NCBI GenBank assembly: GCA_910584035.1
Contig: CAJTZR010000033.1
Location: 1-17,212 of the forward strand
DNA length: 17,212 nt
From: an uncultured Christensenella sp.
GTDB taxonomy: Bacteria > Bacillota > Clostridia > Christensenellales > UBA3700
Direction: 5' to 3'
Shown: one piece after another, positions 1 to 6,746 of the stretch
Layout of the letters: each line of letters starts with the position of its first letter
Position numbering within the stretch: position 1 is the stretch's first letter
Notes under the pieces: model-generated
Told to the model about the DNA's origin: nothing
Databases searched by the model: none
The model's input: the letters and a program-made list of their open reading frames with translations, nothing else
Position numbers and translations under genes: made by a program

Positions 1-116
1 AAAATTTTATGTTGCTAATGCAAGTATTTGCTTATTTAAATTAATATCAATCTTATTTGAACTAACATCAATTACTAAAGATTGTGGCTGTGTCCTCACT
101 TGACGACAACTTCCAA

Positions 117-740
117 TTATATATTTTTTACTAAGCTTAAAATATCTTTTGTAGCGATAGCCACATTTTCTGCCTTAATAATAGCAGACACAACTGCTAC
201 ACCAGCAATACCACTATCCTTTAATTGCAAAATATTTTCCGCATTTATACCGCCGATTGCAACTACTGGAATGCTTACACTACTTGCTATAGTAGACAAA
301 GTTTGTAATGTGATAGGTTTTGCATCTAGTTTTGTACTAGTTCCAAAAACTGCACCAACCCCTAAATAATCTGCCCCAGCTTTTTCCGCAAGTATTGCTC
401 TATGGATATCTCTACAAGAGCCACCAATAATCTTGTTATTACCTAACTTTTGGCGTGCTATACTAATATCACAATCGCTACTGCCTAAATGAACACCGCT
501 TGCATTTACAGCTAAACAAACATCAACATTATCGTTTATAATAAGCGGAATATTGTATTTATCACATATAGCTTTAACTTTTAATGCCTTATCACAAAAT
601 GCATTAAAAGACAATTCTTTTTCCCTTAATTGCACCATTGTAACGCCATTTTCAACCGCAAGCTTTACTATTTCCTCAAGCTTGCCATTTGCCATACCAC
701 TATCAGTTACAAGATACAATAATAAATCTTTTTTATCCAT
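117..740 (-). CDS. thiE: Thiamine phosphate synthase ThiE
   Basis: Joins HMP-pyrophosphate and the thiazole phosphate to give thiamine monophosphate in the cytoplasm. The 207-residue product is normal family length and a TIM barrel. Visible motifs are MVQLREKE (residues 35-42), IINDN (67-71), GVHLGSSD (82-89), the pyrophosphate-binding-type stretch FGTSTK (132-137) and AIGGI (161-165). I chose the ATG at 740: the N-terminus MDKKDLLLYLVTDS matches the family. A TTG at 749 would add three residues and overlap the upstream gene. The ATG lies 1 bp after the TGA of the upstream acyltransferase-like gene and has no strong Shine-Dalgarno of its own, so translational coupling is likely. No other thi gene and no TPP riboswitch is visible in the window, so any partner would lie to the left. 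Confidence 0.95.
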   Translation of the reverse strand: MDKKDLLLYLVTDSGMANGKLEEIVKLAVENGVTMVQLREKELSFNAFCDKALKVKAICDKYNIPLIINDNVDVCLAVNASGVHLGSSDCDISIARQKLGNNKIIGGSCRDIHRAILAEKAGADYLGVGAVFGTSTKLDAKPITLQTLSTIASSVSIPVVAIGGINAENILQLKDSGIAGVAVVSAIIKAENVAIATKDILSLVKNI

Positions 741-741
741 A

Positions 742-1641
742 TCAGCCAATTATATTTTTAGTTATCAATAACCCTCTACCACCGCTAAGTTCACCACCTG
801 CCAAAACATACTCCTTACAATCGGCTTGCAGTTTTGTTTGAGGCTTATAGTCAATTAGGTTGTAATAATAACCATTTTTCTTTTTGCATTTTTCAAATAT
901 CTTTTCATCCTCGTTAATATCAAATATCCAACGAAAATGCTGAGTTGCACCATTAGTAACATTAATAAGGTTAAACATATTCGCAAACTTGATAATATTG
1001 CTGTTTGACGACATAAATCGTTTATTATATGGGCTTAAAAGCCAACTATCACACATCATTATATCAGTTGGAATATCTTTAAAAATATCCTCTAGAGTAT
1101 CGACTGCAAGTGTTATTGACTTTTTAGCACTTACGCTATCTAGCTTAGCACCTCTAGGTATATGGATATTATAAATTGTGTCGCCATACTTAATTACTCT
1201 ACCTTTTATTTCAGTAGACTTTTCAAAATAATATTTGCTTATTTGATACTGCAATCTGCCAAACTTGAATATTTCACATTCAAAATGTAAGTGCAACCAA
1301 TTTATTTCTGTTATACCAACCTCACCATTATGATGAGCTCGATAATCTTCACCCCATATTTTTATATCAGACATTGTATCATAAAAAACACTTTCATTAA
1401 AACGCATTTTAATAAACTTATTAAAGACTGGCTTTAAACTTAGTGCAAGAGTAGATAAAATGAAAATTGGTGGCATACCTACTAATTTTTGCCATTTACC
1501 GCTAAGCAAATATTCAGCGTATTTAATAAGCTTCCTTGCATCAGTGTAAATTTGCTTTCTAACAGCATCCAAAACGATATCGTCATTGTAAATTTGTTTA
1601 AACAGCACCCAATTTGCTTTGATATAATCGTTGATTTCCAT
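742..1641 (-). CDS. Acyltransferase-like protein, GNAT_C (DUF5596) family
   Basis: Predicted cytoplasmic protein of 299 residues. From recall of the family, the C-terminal two thirds match the GNAT-like C-terminal domain of clostridial acyltransferase-domain proteins. Recognisable stretches are the FYDTMSDIKIW segment, the FKFGRLQYQ segment, IHIPRGAKL, a CDSWLL motif, NSNIIKFANMF and the ending AGGELSGGRGLLI. The substrate is unknown. I chose the ATG at 1641 over the in-frame ATG at 1680: AGGAG lies about 6 bp upstream, while the longer form would put that site inside the coding sequence and add 13 basic/aromatic residues. thiE starts 1 bp after this stop, so the two are probably one transcript. 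That link is context only and does not show a role in thiamine metabolism. Confidence 0.8.
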   Translation of the reverse strand: MEINDYIKANWVLFKQIYNDDIVLDAVRKQIYTDARKLIKYAEYLLSGKWQKLVGMPPIFILSTLALSLKPVFNKFIKMRFNESVFYDTMSDIKIWGEDYRAHHNGEVGITEINWLHLHFECEIFKFGRLQYQISKYYFEKSTEIKGRVIKYGDTIYNIHIPRGAKLDSVSAKKSITLAVDTLEDIFKDIPTDIMMCDSWLLSPYNKRFMSSNSNIIKFANMFNLINVTNGATQHFRWIFDINEDEKIFEKCKKKNGYYYNLIDYKPQTKLQADCKEYVLAGGELSGGRGLLITKNIIG

Positions 1642-1850
1642 AATATCTCCTAATAATCTTTTACAATAATATTTTACCATATAAAATGGCTAATTTCAAC
1701 TAATATTAAAATTTTCTTTTGATTTTTTGTGAATAAATTGCAAAATTCTGCCTTTTAATAAGTTTTTTTTAATTTTCCTACAACCAATAATTATAGCAAG
1801 CAAATTCATAGAAATTTTTATCACAAAATCAATAGTATTTGTGTCTAAAA

Positions 1851-1882
1851 AATATATCCTAACATACTTGCTAGGATATATT
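1851..1882 (-). terminator. Intrinsic terminator of the larger lipoprotein gene
   Basis: An 11-bp perfect inverted repeat (1851-1861 and 1872-1882, stem AATATATCCTA) encloses a 10-nt loop. On the minus strand it is followed by a T-rich run. It lies 47 bp beyond the stop of the lipoprotein gene at 1929. Confidence 0.65.
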
Positions 1883-1928
1883 ATATGAATATTTATTTTA
1901 ATTTATTCTTATTAAAGCTAGTACAAAT

Positions 1929-2972
1929 TCAAGCAACTTTAATGCCATATACCTCTGTAATGCTCAAGCCACCAAAAAAGCCTTTATGTAATCTTACAGA
2001 AACAATTTCATTTTCCTTTGCATTTTCCAAAAGTTTATATCCAATTGTTTTCTCGTTTACTTTATACTCTTTACCATCAACAGAGATGTAATAAACTGCT
2101 TTACCTTTAACGTCTTCTTTTCTTACAAATGTGCCGTCAAAAGTTTCGTTGTAAGCATTCAACGCCTCTTTAGCACCACTTGAGATAGTAAATTTTTCAT
2201 TCAACTCATATCTCATATTCTCTTTAACTTTGCCGTCTTTATCAGTCTTTGAATATAATAATTCACTTGACTTAACTTGGTAAGTATAAGTATTGCTTTC
2301 TTCGTCAGTTGCATTGAATTTACCTTTTGTCTTAGTAAATTTTTCATTAAAATCTTGTGCAGTTTCAGTTACTTTCTCTGTAACATTCTCAAAAGCTTCC
2401 ATTATAAAATTATACATTTCTTCGCTTTCTAATGCAGCTTTTTCCATTTTAAATGCAGTCCAATAGCCTTGCTCCCCATAAATCTTTTTCTCGTCATTTG
2501 CTTCCCATTTTAAATTATATTCATAAACATTATACAAACCTTCCTTGTTATGCTCATAAATATAAGCTCTAGTAGGTTTAATTTCATCAGTTTTTGCATC
2601 TTTACCATCTTTATCTTTCTCATTTATAATTTGAACTATTTTGTAAAGATAACTATCACCATTTTTTATAAAAGTATGTTCAGTTGTTGTTCTACCAGCA
2701 AATTTCTTTGGCTCGCCATTCTCATCACAAATTATATCGCCATTATTATGTACATACTCATATACCTTTTTGCCGTTCTCCTCTTTTTCTACTTTATCAA
2801 CTTTTTTCAATACGTAATCTAGCTCAGTTACTATTGTAAAGCTCTTATTTTCACTATCTTTCCATTTATTCATATAAGCATCTGGCTTGCTTGGTGTACA
2901 ACCAATTAATGTTGCACAAAGTGAAACAACTACAAGCAAAACTGCCAAAATTATTGATAATCTTTTCTTCAT
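1929..2972 (-). CDS. Putative lipoprotein, larger member of a paralogous pair
   Basis: A 347-residue predicted lipoprotein of unknown function, anchored outside the cytoplasmic membrane. It has MKKR, a hydrophobic stretch (5-23) and lipobox LIGC with the lipidated cysteine at 25. I chose the ATG at 2972 (GGAGG 6-7 bp upstream) because the ATG at 3005 would put extra residues before a canonical signal peptide. The mature part is rich in Lys and Glu, with repeated beta-like strands (for example TYTYQVKSSELLY and RYELNEKFTIS). The smaller lipoprotein at 3524-4135 shares the signal-peptide layout with Cys at the same position, the CxPxxPD start of the mature protein, and a C-terminal block ending in xAKxAL. 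This copy has an inserted middle and about 65 residues after the shared block. No known domain was recognised. Confidence 0.85.
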   Translation of the reverse strand: MKKRLSIILAVLLVVVSLCATLIGCTPSKPDAYMNKWKDSENKSFTIVTELDYVLKKVDKVEKEENGKKVYEYVHNNGDIICDENGEPKKFAGRTTTEHTFIKNGDSYLYKIVQIINEKDKDGKDAKTDEIKPTRAYIYEHNKEGLYNVYEYNLKWEANDEKKIYGEQGYWTAFKMEKAALESEEMYNFIMEAFENVTEKVTETAQDFNEKFTKTKGKFNATDEESNTYTYQVKSSELLYSKTDKDGKVKENMRYELNEKFTISSGAKEALNAYNETFDGTFVRKEDVKGKAVYYISVDGKEYKVNEKTIGYKLLENAKENEIVSVRLHKGFFGGLSITEVYGIKVA

Positions 2973-3003
2973 TATTTTCCTCCAACCGCAAAAGTCTATT
3001 TTC

Positions 3004-3031
3004 ATTATATACCCTTTTTTATAATTTTCAT
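3004..3031 (-). promoter_or_regulatory. Candidate sigma-A promoter for the larger lipoprotein gene
   Basis: On the minus strand ATGAAA (3031-3026) and TATAAT (3009-3004) are 16 bp apart. Transcription would start about 25 bp before the GGAAAATA-type leader and ATG at 2972. The -10 is perfect and the -35 matches 4 of 6. AT-rich sequence makes chance matches common. Confidence 0.45.
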
Positions 3032-3439
3032 TAAAATATTTAAAAACTTTGAATTTATTTTACAAAACTTACTTTTAATACACATTATATATAAAAAATT
3101 TACTTGCTATCAATACACATTAGCAAAAATATGGCTAGTTATTATCAACTTTCAATTGGCTGTAATTATTAATATACAAGTAGTGTTAATTTATATACAA
3201 TAAGTTTAATGTTATTTTATCTAAGTTTAATTACATAATTTTAAACAATAAAAGTGCTAATATTGATTAAGATAACATTGTTAATGACAATAAATTTAAT
3301 GCCATTATAGTTAAAATGTAAAAAAAATTTATATGTTTTAGCAATTTTATTTTGCGGGGTGGAGAATTTGCTATAAAGATAATGTCAAAATCGAATTTAG
3401 CAAAAATTTTATCAATTTTTAAAAAGTTTCACAATGCAC
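3010..3439. other. Gene-free stretch between the two lipoprotein genes
   Basis: Extremely AT-rich with no credible protein gene on either strand. It holds an 11-bp direct repeat AATACACATTA (3077-3087 and 3112-3122), a short dyad TTGCTA/TAGCAA (3104-3109 and 3121-3126), and a possible plus-strand promoter at 3284-3311 pointing at the terminator at 3440. The 63-codon plus reading frame across 3352-3543 starts with TTG and runs through the terminator, so I do not call it. Confidence 0.6.
3284..3311 (+). promoter_or_regulatory. Candidate plus-strand promoter of an orphan transcript
   Basis: ATGACA (3284-3289) and TATAGT (3306-3311) each match the sigma-A consensus at 5 of 6 positions, with a 16-bp spacer. 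Transcription from about 3318 would end at the hairpin 3440-3467, giving an RNA of about 155 nt with no convincing reading frame. Confidence 0.35.
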
Positions 3440-3475
3440 AAAGGCACTTTGTTCACAAAGTGCCTTTTGTTTTAT
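3440..3475 (+). terminator. Strong intrinsic terminator, plus orientation
   Basis: A perfect 12-bp stem AAAGGCACTTTG (3440-3451) pairs with 3456-3467 around a TTCA loop. It is followed on the plus strand by TGTTTTAT-type U-rich sequence. The minus side continues GTGCATTG without a U run, so it does not look like a terminator for the minus-strand lipoprotein gene ending at 3524. No plus-strand protein gene precedes it. Confidence 0.75.
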
Positions 3476-3523
3476 ATCTATATTTAATTAATTTTAGTAT
3501 TTTAAACTACTTAAATTTTCCTA

Positions 3524-4135
3524 TTATTTTAGAGCGTCTTTAGCTTCTGCTGGAATAGTAATCTTGTAATTTAGTATTAATTTTAATGGTGATTGAACCT
3601 CGCCAACTCTAGTTAACAACTCGTTACCATCAACTTTGTAACCAACTACATCTTTAGTATCAGCATTAGCTGTCCACCAACCATCTTTTTCAGTAAAGTT
3701 CTCAGAAAAAGCTTCTTGTAAATCTGCTACTAATTGTTTAACGTCTTCATTGTCATTCAAAATGCTATCAATAGTTTGTTTATTATTATTTTTATCAGCC
3801 TCAGTTTTCTCTACAGTAGATGCTGTCCAAACCCATTGTTTAGTTATTAAACCATCGTATACACCAGTATAAACATTTACTTTTGAGCTTTTCTCTTCAA
3901 TAATAAAGTTGATTGTATCAGTTATCTTTAAAGACATTTTACCGCCATCTATACCAACTTCTGCCTCAACCATTTTACCTATCCAAGGTATTTCTACAAC
4001 TACACCTTTGTGTTCGCTCTTTAGCCAAGTACCAACGAATCTGTCAGGCCTGTTAGGTACGCAACCAACTAGCATAGCACAAGCTGTTACTGCAATTAAA
4101 ATAACTGCAACTACTAAAACTAATTTCTTCTTCAT
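3524..4135 (-). CDS. Putative lipoprotein, smaller member of a paralogous pair
   Basis: A 203-residue predicted lipoprotein of unknown function. MKKK, a hydrophobic stretch and lipobox LVGC place the lipidated cysteine at residue 25, exactly as in the neighbour at 1929-2972. I chose the ATG at 4135: GGAGG lies 6 bp upstream, and the ATG at 4147 would put that site inside the gene. The mature protein starts CVPNRPD, then has a strand-rich domain with several Trp. The C-terminal block (EKDGWWTANADTK, YKVDGNELLTR, ILNYKITIPAEAKDAL) aligns by eye with the neighbour's block. It ends there, lacking the neighbour's tail. Probably an ancient tandem duplicate, or two members of a larger lineage-specific lipoprotein family. 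Confidence 0.85.
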   Translation of the reverse strand: MKKKLVLVVAVILIAVTACAMLVGCVPNRPDRFVGTWLKSEHKGVVVEIPWIGKMVEAEVGIDGGKMSLKITDTINFIIEEKSSKVNVYTGVYDGLITKQWVWTASTVEKTEADKNNNKQTIDSILNDNEDVKQLVADLQEAFSENFTEKDGWWTANADTKDVVGYKVDGNELLTRVGEVQSPLKLILNYKITIPAEAKDALK

Positions 4136-4168
4136 ATTAACCTCCAAATAAAGTTATATTCTATTTAA

Positions 4169-4174
4169 ATTATA
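4169..4174 (-). promoter_or_regulatory. Candidate -10 element for the smaller lipoprotein gene
   Basis: A perfect TATAAT on the minus strand lies 34 bp before the ATG at 4135, preceded by TTG. No good -35 is seen 16-18 bp upstream. Confidence 0.35.
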
Positions 4175-4270
4175 CAACAAAATATTCCACTTGTGATTAA
4201 AATTTTTAAAAATTTACAAAAAATTTAATATTTTTAGCATTTTTACACGATTAAAAATTGATTTGTTACT

Positions 4271-4289
4271 TTGTTAGTATACCTAACAA
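4271..4289 (-). terminator. Weak hairpin abutting the rsmA stop codon
   Basis: A 7-bp perfect dyad TTGTTAG/CTAACAA with a 5-nt loop ends directly beside the stop codon of rsmA at 4290. No immediate U run follows on the minus strand (AT-rich with T runs about 20 nt later), so terminator function is uncertain. Confidence 0.3.
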
Positions 4290-5111
4290 TTAACTTAGTA
4301 AAAGATTGGCTAAACTTATAAAATCTTGCACGCTTAATACTTCACCACGAACTCGGCAGTCAATATTTAATTGTGTAAGTACATTCTCAATAACCTCACG
4401 TGAAAAGCCAAGTTGCATTAAATTGTTTACAAGTGTTTTTCTACGCATTGCAAAGCTAGCTTTGATTATTTGTTTTACTTTGTTTTTATCACAATTGTAC
4501 TTATCTTTAACTATGTCTAGTTTTATTACTGCACTATCCACTTTGGGGATAGGATAAAAGTTATTTTTGCCAACAATTCTAGTGATTTCAGCATTAGCAT
4601 ATAGTTCCACTACGGCAGTTATCGCACCATAATCTGCGGTATTTGGTTTTGCGATAAACCTTTCCGCAACCTCTTTTTGCACCATAACTGACAAGCTTTT
4701 TGGTGGAAAATCACATTCCAAAAACCTCATAATTATAGGTGTTGTAATATAATAAGGCAAATTAGCAACTACTTTGTAATTATCACCTACAAGTGCTTGC
4801 AATTCTCTATCAGTAACTTTCATAATGTCATTAAAAATCACCTCAACATTGTCGCAATCTTGCAATGTTACAGCCAAAATCTCCTTTAAATTTCTATCAA
4901 TTTCAAAAGATATTACTTTTTTTGCCACTTTAGCGATTGCTCTTGTAAGCGTTCCAGCACCAGCACCAATTTCCACAACAATGTCATTGCCAGTAATTCC
5001 ACTATCTGCAACCATAGCATCAAGCAAATTAGTATCTGTTATAAAGTTTTGTCCAAACTGCTTATTAAATCTAAAGTTTTTTTCCTTTAAAATCTCGCTT
5101 ACACTACTCAT
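4290..5111 (-). CDS. rsmA: 16S rRNA (adenine1518/1519-N6)-dimethyltransferase RsmA (KsgA)
   Basis: Dimethylates the two adjacent adenines in the 3'-terminal hairpin of 16S rRNA using S-adenosylmethionine, late in 30S assembly. The 273-residue length is typical. Visible features are the N-terminal KQFGQNFITD (17-26), SAM-binding EIGAGAGTLT (47-56), the acidic residue E70 ending the second strand, D95 in FNDIM, and catalytic motif NLPYYI (117-122). A C-terminal helical domain carries AMRRKTLVNNL. The start ATG overlaps the TGA of the upstream radical SAM gene by 4 bp (ATGA), with GAGG about 9 bp upstream. Last gene of the metG-tatD-rSAM-rsmA cluster. In Bacillus subtilis the order is metS, tatD, rnmV and ksgA with other genes between. 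Confidence 0.97.
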   Translation of the reverse strand: MSSVSEILKEKNFRFNKQFGQNFITDTNLLDAMVADSGITGNDIVVEIGAGAGTLTRAIAKVAKKVISFEIDRNLKEILAVTLQDCDNVEVIFNDIMKVTDRELQALVGDNYKVVANLPYYITTPIIMRFLECDFPPKSLSVMVQKEVAERFIAKPNTADYGAITAVVELYANAEITRIVGKNNFYPIPKVDSAVIKLDIVKDKYNCDKNKVKQIIKASFAMRRKTLVNNLMQLGFSREVIENVLTQLNIDCRVRGEVLSVQDFISLANLLLS

Positions 5112-5704
5112 TTAATTTCCTCACGCACTCTAAAGTTTGCACCTATTCTTTCAGCAATTTGTCTTGCACACTCAATTTCCTCTTTAGGGATACAATCAAC
5201 AACACTAAAAGTAGTATGGACGCCTTTTGCCAAACATTTTGCACCAAAGTTTTGCAATTCCTCAAAAGCTTTTTCACCATAAATTGAACGGCTGACCTCG
5301 TCATATCTTTTTGCATTGCCATTGTTTAAACTTATATTTACTTTATCAATATAATTTGCTATTTCCTCTGTAATATCATAGCCATTGATAAGTATGCCTT
5401 GACCATTGGTATTAAGTCTTGTACTTTTTCCAATACTGTGGGCATAAACTGCAACATCTTTAATTACATTCCATTTATAAGTTGGCTCACCAAAGCCACA
5501 AAAAATTACCTCGTCAAAATCTTTCAAATCAAAAGTTTTTAAGCTTGTAATAATTTGTTCTGCTGTAGGCTCCTCTTTTAGCCATAAGTAATAGCCATCC
5601 ACGCCAGATATTCTATTTCTTTCACAAAAAGTGCAGTCATTACTACACTTATTTGTTAAATTAATATATACGCCATTTCCAATTTGATATGTTATAGTAT
5701 CCAT
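5108..5704 (-). CDS. TatD-associated radical SAM protein
   Basis: A short (198-residue) radical SAM enzyme, matching from recall the family annotated as TatD nuclease-associated radical SAM protein. Its reaction is not established. The cluster motif is CSNDCTFC (C20-x3-C24-x2-C27), which ligates a 4Fe-4S cluster that cleaves S-adenosylmethionine. GFGEPT (70-75) is the GGE-like SAM-binding motif. RLNTNGQG and VNISLNN are later barrel strands. It ends near residue 198, so the barrel is partial and no auxiliary cluster domain is present. The start ATG has GGGA 5-8 bp upstream. tatD lies 264 bp upstream and rsmA overlaps by 4 bp. The context suggests a nucleic-acid or cofactor maintenance role, which is inference. 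Confidence 0.88.
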   Translation of the reverse strand: MDTITYQIGNGVYINLTNKCSNDCTFCERNRISGVDGYYLWLKEEPTAEQIITSLKTFDLKDFDEVIFCGFGEPTYKWNVIKDVAVYAHSIGKSTRLNTNGQGILINGYDITEEIANYIDKVNISLNNGNAKRYDEVSRSIYGEKAFEELQNFGAKCLAKGVHTTFSVVDCIPKEEIECARQIAERIGANFRVREEIK

Positions 5705-5864
5705 AATTCCCTTTATTATAATGCATTTTTAAACTAGAAAAATGCCACTTGTCAGCTCATTTTTATTGCAACAATAAAATCAATTAAATCACTGTTATTG
5801 CATATGACATTTTCAACTTTACTAAATGCATCTTAGACTAATTTCTATTTTGCAAAGAAAATTT

Positions 5865-5917
5865 AAGTATTATTCCACTCTATTTATTGATAAGTTCCAC
5901 CTATTTATTTAATACTT
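5865..5917. repeat. Direct repeat pair framed by an inverted repeat, between tatD and the radical SAM gene
   Basis: Two near-identical copies, TTCCACTCTATTTATT (5873-5888) and TTCCACCTATTTATT (5895-5909), 22 bp apart, are flanked immediately by AAGTATTA (5865-5872) and its reverse complement TAATACTT (5910-5917). AATACTT occurs again at 5920-5926. Function unknown. Confidence 0.55.
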
Positions 5918-5968
5918 TCAATACTTAATCTCAGTGGATAAATTTCTATACCCTAATTTCTTAGTAAA

Positions 5969-6745
5969 CTACAAAATTTCCTTGTTCAATCTATAAAACC
6001 TTAAAGTATTTTCTGTTGTTACTTTTGCAACCTCTTCATAGCTAATATTTAAATCTAGAGCCATTCTCTCAGCAACAAATTTTAAAAAGTTAGGAGTATT
6101 AATTTCGCCCCTATGCGGAACGGGTGTCAAATAAGGACAATCTGTTTCAATCATAAGCCTATCTTTTTTTACTGCACGAATAACTTCCGCACGATTATTG
6201 TTTTTGAAAGTAATGCTACCACCAAAAGCATAATATGGGTCAAGAAAAGAAAACCTATCAATCATTTCTTTACTGCCAGAATAACAATGTAAAAGTATTC
6301 CGTTATTTATATAGCTTTTATATTCTGTCAAAATATTTTCCATATCTTGATAAGCATCTCTCAAATGTATAACTATAGGTAACTTTAACTGGTCCGCAAG
6401 TTTAATTTGCTTAATTAGTACCGATTTTTGAGCGGTTTTATCATAATCATAGTGATAATCCAGCCCGATTTCACCAATAGCAACTACTTTTTCATTTTGT
6501 GCAAGTTCAAACAATGTTTGCAAATCATTATCAGTTATTTGCTCTGCACAAAATGGGTGACAACCTACTACCGCATAAATATTTTTATACTTTTTGGAAA
6601 GCTCGACTGCACCTATAGACGACTGCATATCGCAACCAATCTCAATACTCATTGCAACATCATTTTGTGGATATTCCGCCAAAATTTGTGGAATATTGGT
6701 GGCTAATCTTTCGTCAAGCAAATGTGCGTGAGAATCAATCAGCAT
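5969..6745 (-). CDS. tatD: TatD family metal-dependent hydrolase / DNase
   Basis: A 258-residue TIM-barrel amidohydrolase-fold enzyme. Family members are metal-dependent 3'-5' exonucleases acting on DNA, with some activity on RNA. Metal ligands visible by family position are the HxH pair H6 and H8 in DSHAHL, E92 in GEIGLD, H127 in VIHLRDA, H153 in LLHCYSGS, and D202 in ETDCPYLTP; GCHPF (61-65) is also conserved. The ATG at 6745 follows the metG stop by 1 bp, with GAGG about 9 bp upstream inside the end of metG. It is the family partner of the radical SAM gene downstream. Confidence 0.95.
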   Translation of the reverse strand: MLIDSHAHLLDERLATNIPQILAEYPQNDVAMSIEIGCDMQSSIGAVELSKKYKNIYAVVGCHPFCAEQITDNDLQTLFELAQNEKVVAIGEIGLDYHYDYDKTAQKSVLIKQIKLADQLKLPIVIHLRDAYQDMENILTEYKSYINNGILLHCYSGSKEMIDRFSFLDPYYAFGGSITFKNNNRAEVIRAVKKDRLMIETDCPYLTPVPHRGEINTPNFLKFVAERMALDLNISYEEVAKVTTENTLRFYRLNKEIL

Positions 6746-6746
6746 A

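Noticed and set aside
7..174. Open minus-strand frame overlapping the end of thiE, possibly a 30-residue product from a GTG near 99
   Set aside because: Too short, mostly overlapping thiE or cut close to the edge, with only a weak ribosome site. It cannot be supported without sequence to the left.
1642..1850. TPP riboswitch upstream of the acyltransferase-thiE pair
   Set aside because: I looked for the CTGAGA-type thi-box core on the minus strand and found none.
3352..3543. 63-codon plus-strand frame starting with TTG
   Set aside because: It runs straight through a strong terminator hairpin and overlaps the end of the lipoprotein gene on the other strand.
5715..5720. TATAAT just upstream of the radical SAM gene as its promoter
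   Set aside because: It lies so near the ATG that the transcript would start downstream of the ribosome binding site, and no -35 is at a proper distance.
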